64,000 nt of DNA from Coptis chinensis (GCA_015680905.1 CM027378.1:5208001-5272000), one strand, 5' to 3'; positions 45,844 through 56,791 are shown, numbered from the stretch's first letter. Notes: generated by a model from the sequence alone, not told the origin. Numbers and translations: made by a program.

Positions 45844-47698
45844 CCTAATAGTTGGGGGATGAAAAATAGGAGAATGTCGAGATCAACGTGCTCTCCTACG
45901 TGGGTAAGTTTTAAACACGCTAAGCTTTGTGTAGTCTGAGCGTAGTCTCATGCACGATTGCGAGACTATTTTATAATCTACTTACATGTGCACACAAATG
46001 TGTTGGATGCTCAAACAACGAAATTCGTTTGTGGTTTTGAAATTTTTAAAAAGTTTGCATGCAATGTCTATAGATTAGATACTATTCCCTGTTTGAATGT
46101 AACAGTGGGCGCAAAACTAGGATTTTTGGAACTACACACGTCAAGGGAGAAGATCACTACTTCACCAGATGGTGTGCCACCAAGAATCTCACCCACGGTA
46201 TTTCTGAGGGAGGGGAGTGAGGAAAGTGATTGGTCCACTGGAATTTGGTAGTTTACTACTCTCTTTGTTCGTGCTAGATGTTTGTCCTGATGGACGTTAC
46301 TAAATTGGCTCTGCTTGGTTGATTTTATCTTTTTAATTTGGTCTATGTAACAAACATTTCACGCAACGTCCATTCTAAAGTGGGTCTTAATCCACTTTTT
46401 GTTCTTTTATGGCTCGGGTTTAGCCTTAGCGTTAAATGTAAAAACAGGACTAAAATATAAATCACACAATCATCCAAACATGCTTAGTAACATACAAGTA
46501 TCCTCTTACACTTTGTAGAGATGAGGTTTATATTAGAAATTACCTCCCAAGGTGTGCGTACACGAACCTTGGGGTGAAGGCGACATGGTGGGGTTGACGA
46601 AGTGTTTGGTGTCTTGCATGTCAACCCACCATGCAAGCTTTTCCTTACAGTTACAAATTTAATCTAACTAAAACCCACAAGTCGGGTCGAAATGTTGGCA
46701 AAGCCAATAAATTACAATTAATTGCCTTCGTGTGCCTAAAACAACTTTGCCTTCGTGGGCTTAAACTATAAAAACGGTAAACACGAAAATTAACTACATT
46801 TAACTTAATTAACTAATAACTTAATTAAACAAAATACATAAAAGTTTGGAAAGTGTTCGTCAAAGAATGGAACTCCAACCCCCAAGTTGGGTTGTGATGT
46901 GCGCGCGTGGTACTACTCTTTCGTGCTACGTACATCCAACCGGTCCAAGTTGGTTGAATCCCCAACTCTTGGTAAGTAAACTTAAACCAAAAGACTAAAC
47001 TTTCAAAGCTTAAACTATTTTGTATTTAACCTAGCTAATTAATTTTTTTTTTGTGTTTTGACGTAACTATATGATATTATCTTAATCTAAACATGCATAA
47101 ACAACAATTAATGAAAACTAAAACCTAAACATGCTACTAAACTAATTTTAACTTTTAACCTTGCTGATGGATTACTAATTCATTTTAATTAAAAAAATAT
47201 TTTTAATTTTTAAATTGCATTTTTAATTGAATTGTTGGTTTTTGAAAACTCAAAAACTTGTAAATCTATCTACTTTTTATCTACTAACAGTTGAATTAAA
47301 TAGACTATGATAAATTAAAGTTGACTTACATATGAAGATTCCTAGCCAACGGAATCTTCATCTGATGAAAATGAGGCGCGACGCGGGTTAGGTAAGGTGC
47401 GGTCGCGTGTCATTTGCGTCCGATGGGAAATGGTTCGCGGGTGCGTTTCACACACGGGTGCGCATGTGGCAGGCGCGGCGCGGGTTTTTTTTTTCTCCGT
47501 TTGCACTATGTTTTCTACAGCAAGTTCTGGTGGGTCTTCTCGTGCTACTGTCGGTCTCGTTTGCGTAGAAATGTACTATAAACACACAAAAATGAAACAT
47601 TAGTAGCGAAAATTAGAAAAAAAACAAAAAAATTGAAATGAAGATTGAGAAGAAGGGTTCAATTATTGTTGCTCTTCTCCATCTTCCTCTTCCCATAT
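45844..47698. other. Athila-like 5' leader
   Basis: Untranslated region between the primer binding site and gag, read on the minus strand. It is AT-rich except for a GC-rich patch at about 47371-47490 with GGCGCGACGCGGGTT-type words. A similar patch occurs at 42516-42560. No gene is seen. Confidence 0.5.
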
Positions 47699-47719
47699 GA
47701 ATCCATGACGGTGATGCCA
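47699..47719 (-). other. Primer binding site, tRNA-Asp type, decayed
   Basis: Two bases inside the 5' LTR the minus strand reads TGGCATCACCGTCATGG then ATTC. The expected Athila-type site complementary to tRNA-Asp starts TGGCGCCGTTGCC. Most mismatches are transitions, many at former CpG positions, consistent with methylation-driven decay. This supports the lineage call. Confidence 0.6.
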
Positions 47720-47721
47720 TT

Positions 47722-48421
47722 TGAATATGAGTATTTGATAGTGGTGGTTTTGTTGTTCATCTTAGATTCTTTGTTTAAAGGAGGGTTTTTGATGGATAAA
47801 ACACTAAACTTTGTAACTCTTCTCTCCTAGTATCTTTTGGCTATTTGGAATTACTCTCAATCTTAAACTTGTATTGAAATAATTAAGAACTTGGTTTATA
47901 CTAAAGCTTGAAGAACATGAAAATGGAAAATAAGAAAATAACAATTTAAAATAAAAACATTTAACCTACTCCTAATGACCAAAGATTTAGATCTAGGGTA
48001 AAGATCTTTCTTTACAACTTTGGTTTATATAGAACACCATTTAGAATTATACCCTTCCTTCTAGAAACAAGCTTATGGCCTTTGGACCTAAGTCCACATA
48101 TTATAAGTTTTGATTTTGGCTTTAGATCCCTGAGTTTGTACCTTCCAGCCTTGAGTCTTTGACTTTGACAGTTGACTTAATTTTTGACCTTGACTTTTGA
48201 CTTTGACTTCCCAGCAACTTTGCCCCGAAGCTGGAATCTTCCCAAGCAGCGTAAATAGCCATTCTTTTTGTGCTAAACTGCACGTATTAGGAATATGCGT
48301 CCTAAATGACCTGTATCCTATAAATGGTAGTAAAAGCTATAAGTTGACTATTCATTAAGCATAAGAAGGGTATATATGAAGCATTGTAAAGGTAATAAAA
48401 TGCACATTTGAAGACAGATCA
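47722..48421 (-). repeat. Right (5') LTR of Athila-like element
   Basis: About 700 bp, matching the left LTR over its full length. It ends GACAGATCA, followed directly by the AGTTC target duplication. As the 5' LTR of a minus-strand element it would hold the promoter, but I could not choose a TATA box with confidence. Confidence 0.9.
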
Positions 48422-48610
48422 AGTTCTTCATGATTTTCACATTGAACTCGCTTTGACGTGGGTTGTTTAACACCACCTTCTTCAGTTTCTTGGTGTCTCA
48501 ATTCACTTTGAGGAGGATCCCACATCAACACTAGCAACATTATCTATGTTATTAGTTGGTTGACCAGGTTGAACGGGCAACAACTTTCCCTTAGTCAAAT
48601 ACTTTAACAT

Positions 48611-49140
48611 AGCTGTTTAAATAATTAAAATAAATCATTAATCAACTGAATTGAAATTGCACCAATTAAAATAAACCGCCAATGATATTCACAAAATAAA
48701 GTTAAATAAAAATCACAAACATACAAAAGCTAAATTTGTCATATTCATGAATCATGATAAGTTATTTAATATAACCTTTCAACTAAATTAGAGATATTTA
48801 GGAATTATGGTATATTATATGTGGTTTAATGAATTCACAAAAAGAATACAAAAAATTAAATAATATGGTTTAGGATTTAGGAAAAAAAAACAAGAAATTT
48901 AATAATATTAGGCTTACCTAGAAGACTTTAGGAATTATGGGTAGAAGACGTTAGGAATTATGGGTAGCTAACTAGAATAATATAGAAGGGAGGAGCAGTG
49001 GAGTTATGTGGGGGGGGTTTTTTTTTTTTAATGATAAAAAGACAAAAAGTATGTCTAGGGTTTTTGTTTGTTTGGGTTTCGGTGTTTTTTTTTTCGCTGC
49101 TGGAGTTTTAGTTCGAGTGATTGAATCAATACAAAAACTA
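48611..49140. other. hAT 5' non-coding end
   Basis: AT-rich DNA between the transposase start and the right terminal inverted repeat of the hAT element. No gene is seen. Confidence 0.5.
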
Positions 49141-49754
49141 TATATATTTTTTTTCGAAAGCTGAGGGTGAGCCAGGGTGTACGTACCCCCCTAGCTTCGC
49201 CACTGTTATCATACCCTATGATGTGTTATGGGATAATGTATCTCTAGGTGGTGGAGGCATCAAATGTCATGTTTGAGGCTAAATTTGAGGCAAACATCCG
49301 CAAACAATGACCAACTCTAGGTGGAGGCAAACCACAATCGCAAATTTCTCGTAGGACCTACCACTCGTGACATTACCACTATCGCGTGCCATTTGTAAGC
49401 AAAAATAAATTTGCGTGACACTCCAATTGTAGCCATTTTAGACTTTTTTTTTTTTTCGTATAGATAGTTCTCTAAAAAAAAATGGATTTCGATGACGAAT
49501 ATGCCTATGATAATCAAGAAGTAAGATGGAGTGGTGATGGCGAGGAAGAGTAAAATAGTGGCAATAGTGCATTGTTTTGGAGAAATCCAACGAGAGATTT
49601 AGATGATGAAGCAGGAACTTTTGGAGTTGGAAATTAGGGAGACGCTGGAGTTGGTAACTAGGGGGGTGAGCCGACCGATCCACTATTGTTTCAGTATCAA
49701 CATGTCAATTTTGAATTTCTTTCAGATCCTAGATTTCAGACATCTTAGACTGTC

Positions 49755-51230
49755 TGATAAGCACCCAAAACTGTGTTATAAACCCCGTGGAAACACTACA
49801 TATTGGTTGATTATGTGTTTAATAAATGTAAATTAATTGTATTTTTGTGTTTTCACAGGTTTCGACAGTTAATGACAAAAGTGTAGCAAAACCTGCATTT
49901 TAGCATGAAATAGTTGTATGCATGGAATAGTGCTTGAACTTGAAGTCTTCTTTCTCTACCCATTTGAAGTTCAAAAAGTCCAGATTAAAGCCCGTGTACT
50001 CAACGCCGACCATTTCTGGGTCAAATCAAAACAATGATGAAGAAAAGTCGTGGAACTTTTGACAATCATATCTTCTGATTCTGGACTCCGAATTCGGCAC
50101 GTGAACTGTTAAAACGATTAGTGCGGCGAGCTCTGCACAAATACGTAAAATTGTAAAAATCAATAGGGCCCACATAGATCCACCATTGGTCAAAACACAT
50201 TGGCCCATCACTTAGTGGTTTCTTCATCATTTGAGCAGTACCAAAGTGGATCACTACCAAGTGGAGCAATACCAAATTAAAGTGGAGTACTTGTGATTTG
50301 CATTCATTCTAATTTTTTTATTCATAAATTAGTTTTTGCAAAGATATGTTTTTTGATTTTTTGTTTTAGTTTTTTAGATAGTTTGTAACTCATCAATGGA
50401 GTTTTCTCCATAGTGTAAAAAGAAGTTTTTATTTTTGTTTTTGTTTCTTCTTCATATTCTTTCTTCTTTAGTTCTTGATTTCCTAGGATCATGAGCTAAA
50501 ACCCTCTCTTGTGGAGGGTTAATGAAGCTCATGTGAAAAATCCGACTCTGTTTCTATCGTCTAGTAATTTGCTTAGGGCGTTCAAGCCTGATCTTACATC
50601 CTATCACAAATTAGTAGCAACTGGCCAAATTTGAGGACTTGGTTTCAGAATTTAGTAGCATGGCACAACTACTTTAGTAGCGCCCACGACTTTTTTGTAT
50701 GATCAGACTCTCATCTTTGAACGATAGGTATAAGGTTAAGTTAGGAGTAGAAATGTACTCTCAAAGATGAGGTATTTGTTCAACTCCTCATGCTACCATG
50801 ATGTTCTCAAAGATGAGTTCATCGTGTTAGGGATCATGACTCGACGACACTTGCCTTTGATTTGTATATGAATCAAAAGAAAGATTAGAGATGCAAGAAA
50901 GTTGTAAGCAGTGTAAGAGTAACCTACATGAGTGGATTTAATTCTCTACACTTTTTCTCTCTCTTCTATTTTCTCTCGTAATTTTAGAATTAAATTGTTA
51001 TTTGTGCGTGAATTTAAAGTAAGATTAAGAATAGTGTAGTGTAAAACTTCTAAACAAAATCATTCTCTCATTTAAGTTCTCTTTTGAGTAGTTTAGCAAA
51101 GGTGTGAACAAGTGCTTTAGTGTTTAGGCATGGGACGATTCTCTTACTCGAACTAAATTTCAACATGAATTGAGAGTAAGGAACTTAACTTAAGTGTGAG
51201 TTAAGAGTAACATCTAATAAACACTTATCA
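49755..51230 (+). repeat. Solo LTR, Athila type
   Basis: A 1476-bp block opening TGATAAGCACCC and closing AACACTTATCA, so the ends form the inverted pair TGATAAG.../...CTTATCA. The flanking 5-mers are CTGTC and GTGTC (four of five match), fitting a target duplication. Internal words such as TTCCTAGGATCATGAGCTAAA resemble Athila LTRs. No gag, pol or second LTR is attached, so it is most likely the product of LTR-LTR recombination. It interrupts the plant-mobile-domain pseudogene. Confidence 0.75.
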
Positions 51231-52349
51231 GTGTCTAAGTGGTGGCATGATAAGTATGTGTCAAGAGTTGTTCTTGACCAGCAGGTATGTTTTTTAATTT
51301 TATATTAATATTAGTGTTTAACTCTAATAGTTAATACATGCATTTTTATTTTTATTTTTTTTAATTTTAGTTTCATTTTGCGTACATCAACAATGTGTAA
51401 TGTATCGGGTTCAGTGCACTCCACATGTGCTTAAGACGTGATGGGATGATATTAAAATAGTTGGTGCACTTGACCATGCTAGAGATGCAATTCTAGAGAC
51501 TCCCTTTGGTTCTCTAGTTAACATACCTTACAATAAGACAGACATTCGAGTAGTTATCAATGGCTTAGTTAAGAGATGGTGGGATATATAACACACATAC
51601 TTTTCACTTCCCTCAGGGAGAGTTGGGCTTCACTCCATTAGACTTTTGTATGATATCTAGTTTGAGTATGGGATTAGGTGAGCCGTTAAAATATAACATT
51701 GAATTCCAAAGTTGCGCCCAAATTATGACTTTCTTTTCTTGTTTGACCGAGGAGTCATATGACAGTGTTGGTGTACTGTTAGGATTTCTTACATCAAAGT
51801 TGCATACATTCCACCCTTGACTAATGTTGAAGGGTTGCAGCTTTTAATAGACTATTTGTCACTTGATTATATTGATGGTCAAGCACATGTCGATGGGTAT
51901 ATATGCCAGGAGTTTTCTATATGTATTGATGGGTGTTTTGTTTATTCCTAGTGGCCATTCCACAATTAACTTGGGGTATCTTGCCAACTTTGTGAATTTG
52001 AATTAGTTGGGTCGTATTGATTTTGGTGGAGTCATGTACTGTAATTTGTTGCGTCATTTAGATAAGGCTTCTCAGCAAATTGGTGTTGCCACTACTCCCC
52101 AAGTTGGAGGGTTTGTCATTCTCTTAGAGGTATGGTTCTATGAGTATTTTTGTACTGCAAATCTTATCCTCACAGAGTACACTGATGAGAGGCCTTAGCT
52201 CAGGGCTTGGCACAGACCTCGTCGAGCTCGTCTGACCAGTGAGATCAGTCATAATTTTATATATGTTCGAAACCAGATTGAGATTAGTACACATGCTCCT
52301 ATTGTTTGGAGACCTTGGAGGACTTTTGTGCACGTCTATGACCAACATT

Positions 52350-52350
<1 letters not shown>

Positions 52351-52420
<70 letters not shown>
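52351..52420 (+). repeat. (CA)35 microsatellite
   Basis: Thirty-five uninterrupted CA units. It inflates apparent reading frames on both strands. Confidence 0.98.
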
Positions 52421-52423
<3 letters not shown>

Positions 52424-52950
52424 TCATTTCTCATAGGAGGATGGTATCCACTTGCGGGAGCAAAAATGAGTAATATTTAGGGGATCGATGTTACAGGAAG
52501 CTCACATCATGCTTTGGTATCCCACCCAATCCACTTGCCCATGTATTAGGGGCTAAATACATGACCTTACAAGATGTCATTGAAAGAAATGTTGATTGGA
52601 GTTGGCAAATAGCTTCTGACCTAGTTACGTTGCAGACTTATGAGCAATATATATTACCGTTATTAGTCTAGGGTCTCTATTGGTCATTTGCTCCCAACTG
52701 TGGCTTGTACATTCAACATTCATACGGTTAACATAATGGGTACGTCAGACATGAATATCAGATTGGTCAGCCGTCATAGCCGACGTTTCAGCCGGGACCT
52801 GTAGACACATTTGTTCCAGTGCCAGACCTCATTCAGTCAGAATGGTCTTGGGTGTACAGTTTGAGTGATCCGATTGGCTAGATGATTTACCATCCCATTC
52901 CTTCTGTTGATGACACTCACATGGAACAGTTAGAACCCGACATTGCACAC

Positions 52951-53600
52951 CTACCTCTGGTAATCAATGTTATTGCTTTGGTTCATTATAAAAATGTCAT
53001 ATATTATTAATGGATAATTTTTTCAGGATGAACTGCGTAGGATGTATGAGACAAATATTTGTATAAATGAGGGCATGCGCTCCTCAATATTTTGCCTACA
53101 GTGCTGAGAGAGAGACACTTCTTTTCTAGGCTGGCTCACGTGAAGCAGGACGATTTGCAAAGCCAAGTTGATGAATTACAAGCTCAGCTTGATAGCACTA
53201 AGGTACATCCAGGGAGTTCATGACTTGGACAACTAGAGAGTTCAGTACAAGGAAAGTCGAGGGGTTCACGGTAAAGGAGGCGTATGTAGGGAGTAAGGAC
53301 TTGATGACTTATATTATTAGCAAATGAATTGCAATTTTTATCAATAGAACGACAACTATTACATATTACCTAATACATGATTAAAAAAAAAATATTACTT
53401 ATTACATATTCCTAGTTAAGCCAGTCATCATCTCCTTCTTCCTCGGCACCTTCATTGGCACTACTTGATCCAGTTTTTGTTTTAGCTACAATTGCCTTTT
53501 GTTTTAACTCTAAAATTATCCGTGCACAAGGATTGAGTTTGTTGAGTGTCATTGCTAACAACCTAATCTCATTTTCTTTCTCTCTAACACAAACTTTTTC
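52951..53600. other. Spacer in candidate PMD element
   Basis: Degenerate plus-strand sequence that may be the C-terminal end of the PMD gene (up to about 53230), then a convergent spacer. Nothing firm is seen. Confidence 0.4.
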
Positions 53601-54470
53601 TTACTTCAAAAATAATTTTTTATGTCTTCTTTTGCTTCAATGTCATCATAGTTTGAAATTGCCAATCTATAATCTCCTCTCTATGTTTGCGACTTTCTTT
53701 AAACGACTCAACAAAAATATTTAGATTTTTTGTAATGGATGCAACATTACCATCGACAGTAGAAACAACTTTCTCGTTCTTCTTGATTTCTTTGCTCTGC
53801 TTCCTGCCAAAGGACCTCTCCAAGAAACCTTCGGTACTGCTAAGGTCGTATTCCAAATAAAGTGAAAGACCAGACTCAGAAGTTGGAGGAAAGTGAAGCA
53901 TTGATGGGGTTGATGGTGAAGAATAAAAACCTTCCAGATCTTGCTTTCTTTCTTACTCTTGGTACAAGAGTTTCGTTGCGTAACTGAGTTCTTTCACACT
54001 TTGACATATCTTCCTTTGACTAGGTCATACAATCTTGCTATGTCCATGGTTTCCCATTGGCTGCCGCATAAATAGTTGTCGCGTTGTTAAACTATGTTTA
54101 TAAAAAAAAAAATCAAAATCAAATACTCTATAGTAAAAGTATAAAGAAAATGAAGTATAAATTAAACAAGTTTGTCGAATCTTACAATGTTCTCGCGTCC
54201 CCACCCACTTGGAGGTTGTTCTTCAACCTTTCTTAATATGACGTACATGATATTTGTTCAAGAATGGTAAAAAATACACTTAACGTTGTGAGACTCCCTT
54301 CCATTTACGGTTTTTGTTAAAACCTTGAATTTCACACATCCCAGCCATAATTCATTCCCAATAAACTTTCCACAAATGATCGTTTCATATTATAGGATCT
54401 TCTCCAATTTCAACCCATGCTCTAGTAAGATTAATATTTTCTTTATTTGTCCAATTTGGAACCCTACCTT
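53600..54470 (-). pseudogene. PIF/Harbinger ORF1-type Myb/SANT-like protein
   Basis: From about 54460 the minus strand reads PNWTNKENINLTRAWVEIGE and then DPII, the opening of the Myb/SANT-like domain of Harbinger ORF1 proteins, followed by a stop and HLWKVYWE. The C-terminal part is an open 93-codon frame (53901-53620) with GRKQSKEIKKNEKVVSTVDG and FVESFKESRKHREEIIDWQF, like the NAM-associated C-terminal domain of these proteins. In PIF/Harbinger elements ORF1 binds the ends and helps the separate DDE transposase. Several frame changes lie between the two parts. No DDE partner was seen. Confidence 0.6.
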
Positions 54471-54815
54471 ACTTTTGTGACATTGAGAGTATAGTTGTGT
54501 GTGAGTTGAGTTGTTTGAGTTGAGTGTTAGTGTTGAATGTAAGTAAAATGAATAAGGAAATGAGTGTATATATATAGAGGTAGAATTCCGGCCATTTTTT
54601 TCCCGTTGGAGCACGTGACGGTGGGAGAATGTCGCGCAACATTAGTAGTGTCGCGGCTGTTTTGCTCAAAGTAAAAAAAAAATTTGTACGACATTAGAAG
54701 TGGCGCACGACATTGGGAATGCCGCATTTTGTTCGCATCCGAAACAACAAAATTGCCTCCATAGATGCGGGTAGACACTTGATGCCTCCATGTTTGCCTC
54801 CACCTAGAGACGCTC

Positions 54816-55216
54816 CAAGGCTCTATAAAAACCAAAATTCTCAAGTGTGTTTCTTGTGTCTCAGTTCTGTACTTCTACACATTGCTCCTATTCAATATCC
54901 TATCCATTGGCGACAGAATGTGAGAAATTCCTTTATCCCCTTCTAAGACCAACTCCAACCGTTATTGTAATTTGTTTGTTATCCCCCCAAAATTAGCACC
55001 CAAGTAGCAAATACGGATAACTTAATTGGGGTTTTATCTCCAACTTTTTAGAGCTTCATACACCTACTAAACTGGCGAATAAAATAGCATAACTTAATTC
55101 CATATTAAATAACACAACTTAAAAATGATAAAACTAAAATTCTATACAGATTAATCATACCATCACGTCAAGATTTAGGTTTGTCCAAAATCTTCATTAC
55201 AAGTGTTTAATCTCAT
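54816..55216. other. Spacer before MITE cluster
   Basis: AT-rich DNA with an AGACCAACTCCAACCGTTATT word at about 54948 that resembles a MITE end, but no partner repeat was found. No gene is seen. Confidence 0.4.
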
Positions 55217-55950
55217 GGGCATCTCCAATGGGGTGTGTAAGGGAAATTGGTGAAAAATCATAATAACATTGGCGCGGTATTGGCACCCCTTTGGCAAAAA
55301 GTAAAATAATAATGGTTATTCCTTATATGTCTTTTTACACCCTACATGCCCGATAGTTCAACGACATCAGGTTGCCGCGAGATGCGAGATCCCATATCCC
55401 ACGGCAGGGAGTTGCCGTGGAACATTTTATTTTTTGTGTTTTTTGTTTTTTTTTTCACTTCAAATTTTGCGTATTAAACACACAACATATGAATACTTCA
55501 TTTTCTTCTTTAAAACTTCTTTATACACTCCAAGAACAACATTAAAACCAAAAAATATACAATCGAGGCATAATTTTGCTATTTCGCGGCAAATATTTTT
55601 ATATGCTATAAGAAAAACTTGTGATCAAATTAATGAAAAAGAGTTTTGATAATTAACCCAAACAAAGACTCCATTTTAGTGGACACAACCATATCACAAC
55701 AACTAACTTTTTTTAGGATGGCTATTAAAAAAATTTAAAAGAAAAAAGAACCCATGGAAACCACCTTCCGTGGGATATGAGATCTTGCGGCAACCTGATG
55801 CCCTGGATTATGAGATATCGCGGCAATTTCTTGCTGTGAGTGTTTTTTTTTTTGAGTAATGAAGGGGTGCCAGTACCTTTGAATTGGTCAAAAGGATGCT
55901 AATTCTATAAAGTGGGGTGTCAATACCGCGACCCAATAGCATTTCCATTT
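55217..55950. mobile_element. Foldback MITE A
   Basis: Opens GGGCATCTCCAATGGGG. Long inverted arms are visible: CGCGGTATTGGCACCCC at about 55273 pairs with GGGTGTCAATACCGCG at about 55917, and CATCAGGTTGCCGCGAGAT at 55366 pairs with sequence near 55790, including CCCATATCCCACGG. It is about 730 bp and non-coding. The outer right end is weak. Confidence 0.65.
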
Positions 55951-56375
55951 GGGCATCTCCAATAGGGGGTGCAAAATTACACCTCCACCTAGGCTCCACG
56001 TAGATGTCATTAGGATTTTGCACCTCTAATTGTATACTATTGTATAACCTATAAATATCCACACTCTATACTCTCCAATGGAGAAATGTAAAAAAAATTA
56101 GATTTTAAACTGGGACGTCACTGTCCGAGTTAAAAAATTACTTTAGAATTAGAAAGGGACGTTACTTAAAGTGACATCCGAATTTTTTTTTACTCAGACG
56201 TCTGTTTGAGTGTCGCCTGAGCTTTTTATTAGCTGATAGCGAGAGGGGGAATTCCCCACCCTCTCTATTAACTAATACTCTATTACCTACGGTATAACAC
56301 CCCTATTGGAAAGAGTTTTTTGACATTTGGGGTGTAAAATTTCCACTCTATACGGTTTACACCATCTATTGGAGA
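55951..56375. mobile_element. Tourist-like MITE B
   Basis: The left end GGGCATCTCCAATAGGGGG pairs with the right CACCATCTATTGGAGA, which lacks the last five bases because copy C starts there. The interior has GGGACGTCACT-type dyads, TATTAGCTGATAGCGAGAGG and CCCCACCCTCTCT. It is non-coding. Confidence 0.75.
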
Positions 56376-56680
56376 GGGCATCTCCAATGGGGGGTGTAAA
56401 ATTACACCTCCACATAGGCGCCACCTAGGTGCTATTAAGATTTTACTACTCCAATTGTAAATTATTGTAGAGTCTATAGATATCCACTATTTATTGTTCC
56501 CAATAGAAAAGGGTAAAAAAGTTCAATTTTAAACTCGGACGTCACTTCAAGTGACGTCCCTCTTTAAATTAAAGTGGGACTTCACTTCAAATGACGTCTG
56601 AGTTTAAATTTTTTAAATTGTGACTTTAGGAATAGATAGGGACGACACTTCAAGTGATGTCCGAATTTGTTTTTACTCAG
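56104..56680. repeat. Dyad repeats with ACGTCA half-sites in MITEs B and C
   Basis: At about 56539 the arms GGACGTCACTT and AAGTGACGTCC face each other across one C, a perfect 11-bp stem. Degenerate versions lie at about 56112, 56158, 56577 and 56640 (GGGACGTTACTTAAAGTGACA, GGGACTTCACTTCAAATGACG, GGGACGACACTTCAAGTGATG). TGACGT is the core of plant TGA/bZIP sites. Confidence 0.75.
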
Positions 56681-56791
56681 ATGTCTGTTCGAGTGTTGCC
56701 CGAGCTTTTTATTAGTTGATAGCGAGAGAGGAAATTCCCCACCCTCTCTGTCAACTAATACGCATTAGTTTCTAGTACCTGGCTAATAGTC
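56376..56791. mobile_element. Tourist-like MITE C, truncated
   Basis: A second copy of the B family, opening GGGCATCTCCAATGGGGGG and matching B through CCCCACCCTCTCT at about 56745. The right terminal repeat is missing. It abuts B on the left and the 425-bp MITE on the right. Confidence 0.75.

Larger units (their letters stand above)
38634..48421 (-). mobile_element. Athila-like LTR retrotransposon with gag only
   Basis: Two LTRs (38634-39358 and 47722-48421) flank an 8.4-kb interior, and both outer flanks carry the 5-bp AGTTC (38629-38633 and 48422-48426), an exact target duplication. The orientation is minus: the primer binding site lies inside the right LTR, the polypurine tract inside the left LTR, and gag reads on the minus strand. 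Protease, RT, RNase H and integrase were not found; after gag only a fragment resembling the plant-transposon domain common between pol and the 3' LTR of Athila elements remains. It therefore resembles gag-only non-autonomous elements. The two LTRs differ by roughly 5% of bases by eye, plus a 22-bp indel, so the insertion is old. Confidence 0.92.
35790..48610 (-). pseudogene. hAT transposase (DUF4371/TTF-type), interrupted
   Basis: The N terminus lies right of the Athila-like insertion (MLKYLTKGKLLPVQPGQPTN from 48610, then after a frame change ENHEEL). The protein resumes left of it with DLSSLPGDPALRKKISNYHP and RRAYLLRGPCQPNHVFP, the TTF-type region of this family. Then come AFRGHDESEESINKGNFLE, the DUF4371 catalytic part (NSLFAILVDETCDISIKQQM, REQGYDRANNMQSD) and ILGISNDLSKALQREDQEIV (37329-37230, a second frame). 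The C terminus is probably at 35880-35795 (IDTELLMQRFQKMKK). Several frameshifts and stops occur besides the insertion, so it is dead. Confidence 0.85.
35571..49205 (-). mobile_element. hAT element split by an Athila-like insertion
   Basis: The left end CAGTAGCGAAGCCAGG at 35571 and the right end, read inverted, CAGTGGCGAAGCTAGG at 49205, are matching hAT-type terminal inverted repeats; GAGGGTGAGCC also occurs inside both ends. Flanking 8-mers TTGACATA (35563-35570) and TTATCATA (49206-49213) agree at six of eight bases, as expected of an old 8-bp target duplication. Inside is a minus-strand DUF4371-type hAT transposase. Subtracting the 9.8-kb Athila-like element leaves about 3.8 kb, a normal hAT size. 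Two MITE-like insertions lie in its left part. Confidence 0.85.
49482..52950 (+). pseudogene. Plant mobile domain (MAIN-like) gene, broken
   Basis: A start at 49482 reads MDFDDEYAYDNQEVRWSGDG and later DPLLFQYQHVNFEFLSDPRF before the solo LTR at 49755. After the LTR come SKWWHDKYVSRVVLDQQ and, past about 51400, HARDAILETPFGSLVNIPYN, DIRVVINGLVKRWWD and THTFHFPQGELGFTPLDFCM, the core of the plant mobile domain. LEVWFYEYF, ERP.LRAWHRPRRARL and APIVWRPW follow. Stops and frame changes are many. Such domains occur in several plant transposons and in host MAIN-like proteins linked to silencing. Here the setting is transposon-like, and the protein is dead. Confidence 0.65.
49240..54815. mobile_element. 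Candidate DNA transposon with PMD and Myb-like genes
   Basis: GTATCTCTAGGTGG.GGAGGCA at about 49240 recurs inverted at about 54773-54812 (GCGTCTCTAGGTGGAGGC, with GGAGGCATCAA.TGTC also shared). Between them are a plus-strand plant-mobile-domain pseudogene and a minus-strand Myb/SANT-like ORF1 of PIF/Harbinger type, plus a later solo LTR. The GGAGC.TCTC opening is like Tourist/Harbinger ends. No clear 3-bp duplication was found and no DDE transposase was recognised, so the boundaries and unity of this element are tentative. Confidence 0.4.

Noticed and set aside
52124-52436. Open frames of Thr-His or Val-Cys repeats on both strands
   Set aside because: They are translations of the (CA)35 microsatellite, not proteins.
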